The notes under the pieces are model-generated. The model was given only the letters and a program-made list of their open reading frames with translations, had not been told where the DNA came from and did no database searches. A stretch of 64,000 nucleotides of DNA from CAVSJJ01 sp963771015 (GTDB taxonomy: Bacteria; Actinomycetota; Actinomycetes; Actinomycetales; Dermatophilaceae), in contig CAVYRN010000007.1 of assembly GCA_963771015.1 (NCBI GenBank), forward strand, positions 323,698 through 387,697, in the 5' to 3' direction. Of this stretch, positions 1 through 8,493 are shown in pieces (the stretch's first letter is position 1; the number at the start of each line of letters is the position of its first letter). Position numbers and translations under genes: made by a program.

Positions 1-39
1 ACCGCCGCTACACGGCGGCGCGACGCCACACCGCCAGGG

Positions 40-945
40 TCACCGCCCGGTGACGAAGTCCACCACGACCTGAGCGAACCGCTCCGGCTGGTCCTCCTGG
101 ACGAAGTGGCCCGCTCCTTCGATGACGGGGTGCGAACGGCCCTGCGCGCCGGGGATCTTCGAGTGCATCCACCGGTCACCGCCACGGGTGATCGGGTCGC
201 CGTCGCTGAACGCCGTGAGGAACGGGACGTCCAGCGTGGCGAGCCGCTCCCAGGCGGCGCGGTTGGCCGGGGTCGCCGGGTCGTCTGGGGTGTTCGGCAC
301 GAGGTCGGGGAAGACGCGGATGCCCGCGCAGTACTCCTCGGCCGGGAAGGGCGCCTCGTAGGCCGCCCGCTCCTCGGCGGTGAGCGCCCGCAGGCAGCCG
401 GAGTCGACCATCCGCCCGACATCGAGCCGGGGCGCGGTGCGCACCATCTCCCGGAACAGCTGCCAGGCGTGCGGCATCGGCACGTCGCCGGTCGGCAGGC
501 CGGTGTTCGACATGACGACGCCCGCGAACCGCTCGGGGTTCTCGGCGAGCAGCCGCATCCCGATCAGCCCGCCCCAGTCCTGGCCGACGTAGTGGACGTT
601 CTCCAGCCCGAGCCCGTCGAACAGTGCCGTCCGCAGCCACTCGACGTGCGCGGCATACGAGTAGGCGGCGCGGTCGACCGGCTTGTCGGAGCGGCCGCAG
701 CCGATGAGGTCGGGGACGACGACCCGCAGGCCGGCGGCGACGAGCGGCGGAACCATCCGGCGGTAGAGGTAGCCCCAGGTCGGCTCGCCGTGGACGAGGA
801 CGACGACGGGACCGTCCTCGGGTCCCGCCGCGACGTAGCCCATCCGCAGGCCGCTGCGCGCGTCGACCTCCACCCAGGCGGGTTCGTGGTCGAACCCCTG
901 GACTCCGTCGAACCGGTCGGCCGGGGTGCACACGATGTCCATCAC
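40..945 (-). CDS. Haloalkane dehalogenase (HLD-I like)
   Basis: Predicted cytoplasmic alpha/beta-hydrolase that replaces a carbon-bound halogen with hydroxyl. The 301-residue protein, the usual length, carries HGEPTW at 52-57, which is the haloalkane dehalogenase form of the oxyanion loop. It also has a nucleophile elbow VGQDWGG with Asp123 and the adjacent Trp124, an acid candidate Asp250 in SDGDP, and the base His280 in GAGHF. Asp after strand beta-7 is the HLD-I arrangement. Epoxide hydrolases share the DW pair but normally have HGFPE-type loops, so dehalogenase is the better call; the natural substrate is unknown. GTG at 945 is followed directly by ATG at 942 and either could be the start. 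It stands alone at the left edge, with only 120 bases to the next gene. Confidence 0.85.
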   Translation of the reverse strand: MMDIVCTPADRFDGVQGFDHEPAWVEVDARSGLRMGYVAAGPEDGPVVVLVHGEPTWGYLYRRMVPPLVAAGLRVVVPDLIGCGRSDKPVDRAAYSYAAHVEWLRTALFDGLGLENVHYVGQDWGGLIGMRLLAENPERFAGVVMSNTGLPTGDVPMPHAWQLFREMVRTAPRLDVGRMVDSGCLRALTAEERAAYEAPFPAEEYCAGIRVFPDLVPNTPDDPATPANRAAWERLATLDVPFLTAFSDGDPITRGGDRWMHSKIPGAQGRSHPVIEGAGHFVQEDQPERFAQVVVDFVTGR

Positions 946-1065
946 GGCAGTATGCCGCCCGACAGCGGCACCTGCCTGCGAGGGGGAGGCGACCCTGGCC
1001 GGGCAACCGCGTCGACAACGGCATCGAAGGCGTTCAGGCCGGGTCCGGACTGGGCTGGGTCTGGG

Positions 1066-1383
1066 CTAGGCCAGCAGTCCGATGAGCTGCCAAACAAGCA
1101 CGACCGCGCCGAGGAGCCGTCGGGCAGGGCTCACGCCCCGAAAAAGCTCGTCGAGAGCCCAGACGACGAGCGCGCCCCGGCCGACACCCGCAACGTTGGC
1201 AGTGCGAGCCGCTCCCAACACTGAGGTCCACGCGACGACGACCGCAACCAGCCACACCGCCAGAGCCGGGTTGGGCCACTGGGCCAGCGTCACCTTCCCG
1301 TTCTGGTCGCGCACCCACCAGTCAAGCGAGAGGGCGCGGGTCGGCGACCGCGATGACTCGTCATTGCGTGACGGTGGGGGCAT
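1066..1383 (-). CDS. Small integral membrane protein
   Basis: A 105-residue protein of unknown function. The first 35 residues are polar and charged. They are followed by about three hydrophobic helices, at roughly 40-60, 65-85 and 88-105, with little connecting sequence, so it should sit in the cytoplasmic membrane. It contains no motif I recognise. It lies between the dehalogenase and the divergent nucleoside phosphorylase and is not clearly in an operon with either. Support comes from membrane-protein composition and a frame uninterrupted against the overlapping antisense frames; similar small actinobacterial membrane proteins are common. Confidence 0.6.
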   Translation of the reverse strand: MPPPSRNDESSRSPTRALSLDWWVRDQNGKVTLAQWPNPALAVWLVAVVVAWTSVLGAARTANVAGVGRGALVVWALDELFRGVSPARRLLGAVVLVWQLIGLLA

Positions 1384-1573
1384 GGGGCGACTCTAGGCGC
1401 CCACCCGCGACGTCCCCGGCGAACTCCGGGATCCTGGGGCTCCGTACGAGCGGATCAGTTGCGTCCACGACAGTGGTGTACGGATCCGGTGAGCGTGACA
1501 CACCGACGTCGGCATGACCATGCGGACGGCGGCATACTGGCTGGCGTTCCGCCGAACCCTCCCAGGAGCCCAG

Positions 1574-2350
1574 ATGTCGTCCGCGCGCGCCGCCCGTGAG
1601 GGCGTTCTGCCCCTCACCCGCATCCCGGTCGCCGAGCTCGCGCCGAACGTCGTGGTCGTCGGTGACCCCGCGCGCGCCCGCGCCGTGGGCGAGCGGCTCG
1701 ACGAGGCTCGCGAGCTCGCGAGCAACCGCGAGTACGTGAGCATCGGTGGGAGCTATCACGGGGTGCCGGTCACGGTCGTGTCCCACGGCGTCGGCGGTCC
1801 GGGGGCCGGGGTGGCGTTCGAGGAGCTGTGCCGGGGCGGGGTGCGCCGAATCGTTCGCGCCGGGACCGCCGGTGGCCTGCAGCCCGACGTCGGCGACGGG
1901 GCCGTGGTCGTCGCGACGGCGGCGGTCCGCGAGGACGGGCTGACCGACCTTCTCGTGCCGCCGGGGTTCCCGGCCGTCGCCGATGCCCACCTGACGATCG
2001 CCCTCGAGGCTGCCGCCCGCGCGGCCGGTGTCGGCGATGACCGGCTCCACCGTGGTGTCGTCTACTCCAACGCGGCGTTCTACCCCCATGACGTCCTCGG
2101 CCAGCGGCTCGAGCTGTGGCAGCGCGCGGGCTGCGTGGCCGTGGAGATGGAGGCGGCGGCGCTGTTCGTCGTCGCCGGGCTGCACGGTGTCGCCGCGGCC
2201 GCCGTGCTCGCGGTCGACGGCAACCCGCTGGCTTCCGACGACACCGCGATGGAGGGGTACGACCCGTTCCGCGACGTCGTCCGCGATGCCGTCGACCTCG
2301 TCGTCACGGCCGCCCTCGAGGCCGTGGTCACCCCGCCGCCCGGGATCTGA
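1574..2350 (+). CDS. Purine/uridine phosphorylase family nucleosidase
   Basis: Member of the PNP_UDP_1 family, which splits nucleosides with phosphate into base and ribose-1-phosphate for salvage. From the ATG at 1574 it has 258 residues. GDPARA is at 30-35 (phosphate loop), SHGVGGPG at 70-77, RAGTAGGL at 95-102 and VEMEAAALF at 190-198 with the ribose-binding Met-Glu. The order and length fit uridine phosphorylase or hexameric PNP. The start at 1574 is chosen because CAGGAG lies at 1562-1567, about six bases upstream; an in-frame ATG at 1514 has no such site. The YTDxx-type base-specificity loop is not clear, so purine versus uridine preference stays open. Confidence 0.85.
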   Translation: MSSARAAREGVLPLTRIPVAELAPNVVVVGDPARARAVGERLDEARELASNREYVSIGGSYHGVPVTVVSHGVGGPGAGVAFEELCRGGVRRIVRAGTAGGLQPDVGDGAVVVATAAVREDGLTDLLVPPGFPAVADAHLTIALEAAARAAGVGDDRLHRGVVYSNAAFYPHDVLGQRLELWQRAGCVAVEMEAAALFVVAGLHGVAAAAVLAVDGNPLASDDTAMEGYDPFRDVVRDAVDLVVTAALEAVVTPPPGI

Positions 2351-2440
2351 ACGGCTGGAGATGCGCGCGACAGCGGCAGGTCGGCCCACCAGGGGGCGGA
2401 CTTTGGACGACTTCTCCCGCGGCCGTCGGGCGCGTCCGGC

Positions 2441-2860
2441 TCAGGCAGACACAAGTCCATGGCGCGCTCGGCGAAGGAGCACCTCATGCAGGCCGGTGGT
2501 GACGACCCACACCACGAGCAGCCACATAAGTGCCTGGTCGCCGAGGTCGAAGCGCCTGTCCACGAGCAGCACCGCGCCGGTGAAGATCGCGGTGATGAGC
2601 AGGTAGGTGCCCACGGCCAGGCGCTCTTTGTGCTTCCTGACCACCGAGTTCTTGCCGAACTCCGCACCGAGGTCGGTGGGCGCCCCGAAGGATCCCAGCG
2701 CCGATGCGAAGGCGTCGTCTATGGCGGCGCCGTCGTCGATGCGGTCCTGTGCACTGGAGCGCACGTGGTCCGCGAGCTCGCCCAGGTGGGGGGCGAGCTC
2801 GGGGTGGGTGGCGCGCAGCTGGTCGGTCCACTGGCTGATGAGTGCCTCAAGCGACGGCAT
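2441..2860 (-). CDS. HAAS-domain membrane protein, partner of PadR
   Basis: A 139-residue protein with an N-terminal soluble helical part (about 1-75; PSLEALISQW, GSFGAPTDLG) resembling the HAAS/DUF1700-type domain. Two hydrophobic helices follow at about 83-102 and 110-130. Proteins of this layout are nearly always encoded directly behind a PadR regulator, and here the gene starts inside the last codons of padR (14-base overlap), so the two are translationally coupled. The role is unknown; in the family it is thought to act together with PadR at the membrane. It converges with the nucleoside phosphorylase, with 90 bases and no gene between. Confidence 0.7.
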   Translation of the reverse strand: MPSLEALISQWTDQLRATHPELAPHLGELADHVRSSAQDRIDDGAAIDDAFASALGSFGAPTDLGAEFGKNSVVRKHKERLAVGTYLLITAIFTGAVLLVDRRFDLGDQALMWLLVVWVVTTGLHEVLLRRARHGLVSA

Positions 2861-3200
2861 GAGTTCCTCCTGCGTTCGGGCCGCGCAGGGCGGCGAGGGT
2901 TGACGAGATCAGGTCGAAGTCGCGCGACTGGGCGTCCAGGTGGTCGCCTCCCGCGGTCAGCAGGCGGTAGTACCTTCTGACCCGGCCGGCGTCCGACGTC
3001 GCGTGGTAGCTCTCGATGAACCTTCGGGACTCGAGGCGGTGCAGCAGCGGGTACAGCATCCCCTCGGTCCATTCGAGCCGTCCTCCCGACGCCGCCTTGA
3101 TGTCCTGCAGGATGGCGTAGCCGTAGCTGTCCCCCCTGCGGAGAACGGCGAGCACGAGTGGCGTGGCAGAGGCGGCCACGAGGTCCTTCGCTAGCTTCAC
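2847..3200 (-). CDS. PadR-family transcriptional regulator
   Basis: Winged-helix repressor of 117 residues. The PadR core is visible as LVLAVLRRGDSYGYAI (16-31, helix 1-2), then EWTEGMLYPLLHRLE (43-57, recognition helix) and the wing RVRRYYRLL (73-81), followed by a C-terminal helix for dimerisation. It probably represses its own operon, padR plus the HAAS membrane gene, with which it overlaps by 14 bases. Its promoter at 3245-3272 contains a short GGTA/TACC inverted repeat across the -10 box, the natural place for autoregulation. The ligand is unknown. Confidence 0.85.
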   Translation of the reverse strand: MKLAKDLVAASATPLVLAVLRRGDSYGYAILQDIKAASGGRLEWTEGMLYPLLHRLESRRFIESYHATSDAGRVRRYYRLLTAGGDHLDAQSRDFDLISSTLAALRGPNAGGTHAVA

Positions 3201-3244
3201 TGGGTCTCACCCTTGTCGGTGTCGGATACCTAGAACTGGCAGGT

Positions 3245-3272
3245 ACTATACCCAACAGTGCGAGGTATGCAA
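3245..3272 (-). promoter_or_regulatory. Putative padR promoter with overlapping inverted repeat
   Basis: Read on the minus strand, TTGCAT (3272-3267) and TATAGT (3250-3245) are separated by 16 bases. TATAGT sits inside GGTATAGTACC, an 11-base inverted repeat that could be a PadR operator. A second GGTATC lies 20 bases downstream. The box is AT-rich against its surroundings. It abuts the stop codon of the upstream glycosylase gene, so padR has its own promoter. Confidence 0.5.
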
Positions 3273-3275
3273 GAC

Positions 3276-4136
3276 CTACTTCAGGAACTTGCTCGTCCGG
3301 CGGTCGGCGAGCGGCTTGCCACCGGTCTGGCAGGTGGCGCAGTACTGCAACGAGGAGTCCGCGAACGACACCTCCCGCACGACGTCACCGCACACCGGGC
3401 ACCCCTCCCCGGTCCGCCCGTGGACCCGCATCCCCGCCCGCTTGGCGTCCTTGAGCTCCTTCGCGGGTTTCCCGGACGCCGCGGCGACGGCCGACGACAG
3501 GGTGGCCCGCAGCGCGGCATACAGGCCGGCGACCGCATCGGGGGCGAGCGCGCCGGCGATGGCGAACGGCGAGAGCCGCGCGGCGTGCAGGATCTCGTCG
3601 GAGTAGGCGTTGCCGATCCCCGCGATGGTCGACTGGTCGCGCAGCACGCCCTTGATCTGCGAGCGCCGACCGTGCAGGATCCCGGCGAACACCTCCTGGG
3701 TGAAGTCCTCGGCGAGCGGGTCCGGGCCGAGCGAGGCGATGCCCGGCACCTGCGCGGGATCCGAGACGACGTATGCCGCGAGTCGCTTCTTCGTACCGGC
3801 CTCGGTGAGGTCGAAGCCGGACCCGTCGGAGAGGCGCACCCGCAGGGCGATGGGCGACTTGCCCGGCCGGAGCATCGTCGTGGGGGCGGTCTCGGACCAG
3901 CGCAGCCAGCCGGCTCGGGCGAGATGGAAGACGAGATGCGTTCCCCCACAGGAGATGTCGACGAACTTGCCGTGTCGCGCCACCGACTCGACCGGCGCGC
4001 CGACGAGGGCCTGCGGCGGCGGGTCGAACGTCTTGAGCACCGAGAACGACCCGAGCTCGACACCGGTCACGGCGAGCCCGGCCGATCGCTCGGCGAGGAA
4101 GTCGACGAGCGCCTGCACCTCGGGCAGCTCCGGCAT
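3276..4136 (-). CDS. Fpg/Nei family DNA glycosylase-AP lyase
   Basis: Base-excision repair glycosylase that removes oxidised bases and nicks the abasic site. The 286-residue protein begins MPELPEV: Pro2 is the Schiff-base nucleophile and Glu3 the catalytic acid. The helix-two-turn-helix region follows (IAGIGNAYSDEILHAA, about 166-181), and a C-terminal zinc finger has CPVC and CATC pairs ending in RRTSKFLK. This fixes the ATG at 4136, because cleavage of the initiator Met must expose Pro2; longer upstream frames are not real. The Lys and Arg pattern is the one common in actinobacterial Fpg/Nei paralogs, so I cannot decide between 8-oxoguanine and pyrimidine specificity. The neighbouring phosphatase gene is 25 bases upstream on the same strand. 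Confidence 0.9.
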   Translation of the reverse strand: MPELPEVQALVDFLAERSAGLAVTGVELGSFSVLKTFDPPPQALVGAPVESVARHGKFVDISCGGTHLVFHLARAGWLRWSETAPTTMLRPGKSPIALRVRLSDGSGFDLTEAGTKKRLAAYVVSDPAQVPGIASLGPDPLAEDFTQEVFAGILHGRRSQIKGVLRDQSTIAGIGNAYSDEILHAARLSPFAIAGALAPDAVAGLYAALRATLSSAVAAASGKPAKELKDAKRAGMRVHGRTGEGCPVCGDVVREVSFADSSLQYCATCQTGGKPLADRRTSKFLK

Positions 4137-4161
4137 GCGTCCAGTCTGCCGCAGCGACTCC

Positions 4162-5229
4162 TCAGCGGGCGGGCGCGCGGTCCTCGAGCACGGGCCGGAG
4201 GAGCCGGGCCAGCTCGTAGCCGTCGCCACCGCGCAGCACCGGCACCGAGAGGTCCTCGGTCGCGGGTGGGACGAGCTCGTCGGGCCCGACCGGCAGGCCG
4301 TTGGCCATGACGAGCTCACCGACGGTGAGCTGCCGCAGCGCGATGGCGCGGACGGCCTCGGGCCTGGACGAGGCGAACTCCGTGTAGATCCGTGGGTCGT
4401 GCTGGCCGTCGTCGCCGACGAGGAGCCATTGGACGTGCGGAAGCTCCCGGGCGAGCCGATGGAGGGTGCCGCGCTTGTGGGCCGACCCGGAGCGGAACCA
4501 GCCGGTGTTCGTCGGCCCCCAGTCGGTGAGCAGCAGCGGGCCGACGGGGAAGCCGTTGCGCCGGAGGAACCGCTCGATCGCCGGTGCCGTGTTCCAGGCG
4601 CCCGTGGAGAGGTAGATGATCGGCGCCCCCGGGTGGGCGGCCAACAGCTCGCGGTACATCGTCGCCATCCCGGGCACCGCCCGCCGGGCCCGCTCGGAGC
4701 GCACGAACGTGTTCCATGCGGCGAGCATCGGCTTGGGCAAGGAGGTGCTGAGCACGGTGTCGTCGATGTCGCTGATGATCCCGAACCGCTGCGTCGTCCC
4801 GGCGACGAGGACGGGCGCCTCGGCCGGCTGCGCGTCGGGGGAGGCGAGCGTGACGGTGTGCCAGCCGGTGCCGAGGCCGTGGCCGCGCACGGTGAGGTCG
4901 ACCAGGCCGGCCCGGTCGGTGCGCGTCGTGATCCGGCGGTCGTTGACGTGGACGGACACCAGCACGTCGACGGCCGGGGCGGTGACGAAGGCACGCCAGC
5001 CCCGCTGGACGTCCTCGGCCGGCAGCAGGCCGGACGGGTTCGGCTCGTCGGGGTCGAACCCGGGACCGCCCTTGCTCATGAGTACCCGGCCGAGGACCCG
5101 GACGAAGCCGGAGGTCCCGTAGCCCAGGTGCGGCACGATCCGTGTCCCCCATCCGCGCTCGCGCAGCGAGTCGGCGACGCGCCGGTTGAGCGCGTCCTCG
5201 ACGATCGCAGCGGCGTGCGGCCGGGCCAT
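4162..5229 (-). CDS. App1-type (DUF2183) phosphatidate phosphatase
   Basis: A 355-residue HAD-fold phosphatase of the App1/DUF2183 family, named for the yeast actin-patch phosphatidate phosphatase. The HAD motif I is GIISDIDDTVL, with DxDxT at 154-158. Motif II is IIYLSTGAWN (about 202-211) and a motif IV-like LLVGDDGQHD near 267-276. The N-terminal 140 residues form the beta-rich part usual in bacterial members. Bacterial substrates are not established and could be phospholipid or another phosphomonoester. There is no signal peptide or membrane segment. It lies upstream of the Fpg/Nei gene on the same strand with 25 bases between, so the two may be co-transcribed. Confidence 0.8.
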   Translation of the reverse strand: MARPHAAAIVEDALNRRVADSLRERGWGTRIVPHLGYGTSGFVRVLGRVLMSKGGPGFDPDEPNPSGLLPAEDVQRGWRAFVTAPAVDVLVSVHVNDRRITTRTDRAGLVDLTVRGHGLGTGWHTVTLASPDAQPAEAPVLVAGTTQRFGIISDIDDTVLSTSLPKPMLAAWNTFVRSERARRAVPGMATMYRELLAAHPGAPIIYLSTGAWNTAPAIERFLRRNGFPVGPLLLTDWGPTNTGWFRSGSAHKRGTLHRLARELPHVQWLLVGDDGQHDPRIYTEFASSRPEAVRAIALRQLTVGELVMANGLPVGPDELVPPATEDLSVPVLRGGDGYELARLLRPVLEDRAPAR

Positions 5230-5302
5230 ATCGGCACTCTAGACAATCCCCGGGCAGGTTCCGTGCCAACGCGATGACCGCGGACGTGCTTGAGTGGCCG
5301 GT

Positions 5303-6070
5303 ATGCCGCCCGCCCACCGGAAGTTCTCGCCGCACGCCCCGGCCGGGTACTTCGCCTGGGAGGCCGCCGGGCTGGCCTGGCTGGCCGAGGCCGGCGGCGC
5401 TCCGGTCGCCGAGGTCGTCGGCGTCGGCGCGGACCATCTCGACCTCGTTCGGCTTCGGGCCGACGGGCCCACCGCCGCCCACGCCGAGGAGCTCGGCCGC
5501 GGCCTGGCCCGGACCCATGCGGCGGGAGCGGCGGCATACGGCCGCGGACCCGACGGCTGGACCGGCGACGGGTTCCTCGGTCCGCTGAGCGAGCCCCTTC
5601 CGCTGCGCCTGGACCCGGTCGGCACCTGGCGGGCGTTCTATGCCGACCAGCGGGTCCGGTTCACCCTGCGCCTGGGACTGGACCGCCGCGTGTACGACGC
5701 CGCCGACGCGCGGGTCTTCGAGCGGGTCGCCGCCCGGCTGGAGGGTGGCGACCTCGACGATCCGGAGCCGCCCGCCCGGCTGCACGGCGACCTGTGGTCC
5801 GGCAACGTCATGTGGACGGCCGAGGGTGCCGTTCTCATCGACCCCGCGGCCCACGGCGGCCACCGGGAGACCGACCTGGCGATGCTCGCCCTCTTCGGGT
5901 GCCCCCACCTCGACCGGGTCGTGGCGGCCTACGACGAGGTCCACCCCCTCGCGGCGGGCTGGCGTGAGCGGGTGCGCCTGCACCAGCTCCACCCGCTCAT
6001 GATGCACGCCGTCCTCTTCGGCGGTGGCTACGTTCGCCAGAGCGTGGCGACCGCCGGCCATTACGGTTGA
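5303..6070 (+). CDS. Fructosamine kinase family protein, C-terminally truncated
   Basis: Protein of the fructosamine-3-kinase family, which phosphorylates sugar-amine adducts so that they fall off proteins. The kinase core is visible: HGDLWSGNVMW (catalytic Asp and Asn) followed by IDPAAHGGHRETDLAM (metal-binding Asp). The reading frame stops at TGA 6068-6070 but stays open and family-like for a further 27 codons from 6071 to the TGA at 6152-6154. A single CGA-to-TGA change would explain this. I start at ATG 5303 (PPAHRKFSPHAPAG); a GTG nine bases upstream is possible. The shortened product lacks the last helix and may still fold. Confidence 0.7.
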   Translation: MPPAHRKFSPHAPAGYFAWEAAGLAWLAEAGGAPVAEVVGVGADHLDLVRLRADGPTAAHAEELGRGLARTHAAGAAAYGRGPDGWTGDGFLGPLSEPLPLRLDPVGTWRAFYADQRVRFTLRLGLDRRVYDAADARVFERVAARLEGGDLDDPEPPARLHGDLWSGNVMWTAEGAVLIDPAAHGGHRETDLAMLALFGCPHLDRVVAAYDEVHPLAAGWRERVRLHQLHPLMMHAVLFGGGYVRQSVATAGHYG

Positions 6071-6163
6071 CACAACGCCGAGCGGCTCGTCGGCGACGCG
6101 GCGGCCGCGCTCGTCGAGGGTGGGGCACTGCTCGCCGTCGGTCCCCGGTGACACACTGACGGA

Positions 6164-7696
6164 ATGCTGCTCGCGGAGCTCGCCGACGCGGCGGAGGGAC
6201 TGGCGGCCACCCGGTCGCGGACGGCCAAGACCGGTCTGCTCGCCGGCCTCATCGCGGCGATGACCCCCGAGGAGGCCGAGGCCGCCGTCGGCATCCTCCT
6301 CGGCCGGCCGCGGCAGGGCCGGACCGGTATCGGCCACCGCACGCTGTGGTCGATCCGCTCGTCCGGCGAGGCGCCCGCGGCCGCCACCCCCACCCTGACG
6401 GTGACCGACGTCGACGCCGTCCTGACCCGGATCGTCGCCGCCGCCGGCCCCGGGTCGGCGGGCACGCGGCATACCGCGCTCGTCGGCCTGCTGTCGTCGG
6501 CCACCGAGCCCGAGCAGGAGCTCCTCGCTCGCGCCCTCACCGGCGAGGTTCGCACCGGAGCCCTCGACGGACTCGTCACCGACGCCCTCGCCCGAGCCGT
6601 CGAGCGGCCCCTCGACGAGGTGCGCCGGGCGGTCATGCTGAGCGGCTCGCTCCCCGGCACCGTCCGGGCCGCGCTCCTGGACGCGGGGTCGCTCGGTGAG
6701 GTCGGTCTGGCCGTGGGCACTCCCGTCCTGCCGATGCTCGCCTCGACGGCCACCGCGGTCGACGCGGCGCTGGAGACGACCGGCGAGGCCAGCGTCGAGT
6801 ACAAGCTCGACGGCGCCCGCATCCAGGTCCACCGCAGCGGCTCCGACATCGGCGTCTTCACCCGCAGCCTGGCCGACATCACCGACCGGGTGCCCGAGAT
6901 CGTCGAGGTGGCCCACTCCCTCCCGGTTCGGGAGGCCATCCTCGACGGCGAGACGCTCTCCCTCGACGAGTCCGGTGCCCCGCGCCCGTTCCAGGAGACG
7001 ATGAGCCGGTTCGGCGCCGACGCCCCGCGCGAGATGGTCCTCGCGCCGTGGTTCTTCGACGTCCTCCACGTCGACGGCCGCGACCTCATCGACGAGCCGC
7101 TTCGGGCCCGCCGGGAGGTGCTGGGCCGGATCGCCCCCGCACATCGGATCCCCGGCGAGATCACCGCGGATCCCGTCGTCGCCCGGCGGGTCATGGACGA
7201 GTCGCTGGCGGCCGGGCACGAGGGCGTCGTGGTCAAGGCGATCGGCTCGCCGTATGCCGCGGGCCGCCGAGGCAGGAGCTGGGTCAAGGTCAAGCCCGTG
7301 CACACCTACGACCTCGTCGTCCTCGCTGCCGAGTGGGGCTCGGGCCGCCGGCGGGGCTGGCTGTCCAACCTCCACCTCGGCGCCTACGACCCCGAGGGCG
7401 TGGCGGGCCGGCCCGGCGGGTTCGTCATGGTGGGCAAGACGTTCAAGGGGCTCACCGACGAGATCCTCCGGTGGCAGACCGTGACCTTCCCGGCCCTCGA
7501 GGAGCGGCACACCCGCGGCGCGGTCTTCCTGCGGCCCGAGCTCGTCGTCGAGATCGCCATCGACGGCGTGCAGCGCTCGGCGCGCTACCCCGGCGGCATC
7601 GCCCTGCGGTTCGCCCGGGTCAAGCGCTACCGCCCGGACAAGAGCGCCGTCCAGGCCGACCGGATCGAGACGCTTCGAGCGATGCTGCGCGAGTGA
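6164..7696 (+). CDS. ligB: ATP-dependent DNA ligase
   Basis: ATP-dependent DNA ligase of 510 residues, the size of mycobacterial LigB. It has an N-terminal DNA-binding domain (1-190), then the nucleotidyltransferase with the adenylated Lys214 in YKLDGARIQVHR. Further motifs are FTRSLADIT (III), ILDGETL (IIIa), EGVVVK (IV) and SWVKVKP (V), and there is a C-terminal OB domain. It seals nicks by forming enzyme-AMP and then DNA-adenylate. Actinobacteria use NAD-dependent LigA for replication, so this is an accessory repair ligase. The gene follows the truncated fructosamine kinase by about 90 bases, with no close partner such as Ku. The symbol rests on similarity of layout to LigB. Confidence 0.9.
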   Translation: MLLAELADAAEGLAATRSRTAKTGLLAGLIAAMTPEEAEAAVGILLGRPRQGRTGIGHRTLWSIRSSGEAPAAATPTLTVTDVDAVLTRIVAAAGPGSAGTRHTALVGLLSSATEPEQELLARALTGEVRTGALDGLVTDALARAVERPLDEVRRAVMLSGSLPGTVRAALLDAGSLGEVGLAVGTPVLPMLASTATAVDAALETTGEASVEYKLDGARIQVHRSGSDIGVFTRSLADITDRVPEIVEVAHSLPVREAILDGETLSLDESGAPRPFQETMSRFGADAPREMVLAPWFFDVLHVDGRDLIDEPLRARREVLGRIAPAHRIPGEITADPVVARRVMDESLAAGHEGVVVKAIGSPYAAGRRGRSWVKVKPVHTYDLVVLAAEWGSGRRRGWLSNLHLGAYDPEGVAGRPGGFVMVGKTFKGLTDEILRWQTVTFPALEERHTRGAVFLRPELVVEIAIDGVQRSARYPGGIALRFARVKRYRPDKSAVQADRIETLRAMLRE

Positions 7697-7766
7697 GCGG
7701 GCCCGCCTCCTCGTCAACCTGAGTACGTCTCGGTGGGCGTGGAGGATCGCGGGTGATACTGGGCCG

Positions 7767-8459
7767 ATGAGCGAACGGATGACGGTCCAGACCCCCGACG
7801 GCGCGATGCCGGCCCACCTGTGGCGCCCCGAGTCCGGCAGCGGTCCCGGGATGCTTCTCGTCCAGGAGATCTTCGGCGTCAGCACCTACATCCGCCAGCG
7901 GGGCGAGGACCTGGCCGCCCTCGGCTACGTCGTCCTCGCGCCCGAGCTGTTCTGGCGGCTCGGGGTGGACGCGGTCCCGGCCGGGCCGGACATGCTCCAG
8001 GAGGGGATGGCCCTGGCCGGACGCTTCGACTGGCCGGCGGGAGTCGCCGACGGGGTCGCCGCCCTTCGGGCGCTGCGGGAGCTCCCGGCGGCGGCCGGTG
8101 ACGTGGGGATCATCGGGTTCTGCTTCGGCGGCGGGATGGCGTTCAACATCGCCGCGGTCGACTCCCCCGCGGCCCTGGTCAGCTACTACGGCTCGGCCCT
8201 GCCCGGCCTGCTCGAGCTCGCCCCGCAGGTCACCGCCCCGAGCCTGCACCACTTCGGGAATGCCGACGCCTACCTCGACGCCGCGACGGTCGCTGCCATC
8301 ACCGACGCCGTCACCCCCCAGGGGGCCGTCGTCGAGACCTACCAGGGCGCCGACCACGCGTTCGACAACCCCGAGTTCGTCAACTTCCACGCCGCCGCGT
8401 CGAGTGCCGCCTGGGAGCGGACGACCGCCTTCCTCCGCGAGCAGCTCCCGGTCGGCTGA
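7767..8459 (+). CDS. Dienelactone hydrolase family protein
   Basis: Alpha/beta-hydrolase of 230 residues in the dienelactone hydrolase family, which opens lactone or ester bonds with a Cys-Asp-His triad. QEIFG (Glu34) is the residue that primes the cysteine, GFCFGGG holds the nucleophile Cys119, and GADHAF near the C-terminus gives the histidine. Length and order match the family. True dienelactone hydrolases lie in catechol-degradation operons; none is visible here, so the substrate is unknown. It converges with a marR gene across a GC palindrome. Confidence 0.8.
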   Translation: MSERMTVQTPDGAMPAHLWRPESGSGPGMLLVQEIFGVSTYIRQRGEDLAALGYVVLAPELFWRLGVDAVPAGPDMLQEGMALAGRFDWPAGVADGVAALRALRELPAAAGDVGIIGFCFGGGMAFNIAAVDSPAALVSYYGSALPGLLELAPQVTAPSLHHFGNADAYLDAATVAAITDAVTPQGAVVETYQGADHAFDNPEFVNFHAAASSAAWERTTAFLREQLPVG

Positions 8460-8477
8460 GGCCGCCGGCCGGCGGCC
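8460..8477. terminator. Perfect GC palindrome between convergent genes
   Basis: GGCCGCCGGCCGGCGGCC starts right after the dienelactone hydrolase stop and lies before the convergent marR stop. An 18-base perfect palindrome here could stop transcription from both sides. There is no T-tract, and GC-only palindromes arise easily at this base composition, so this is weak. Confidence 0.3.
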
Positions 8478-8493
8478 CACCCAGGTGAGGCGG

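Noticed and set aside
8460..8477. Restriction or methylation island of GGCC palindromes
   Set aside because: A single GC palindrome between convergent genes is better read as a weak terminator or chance at this base composition.
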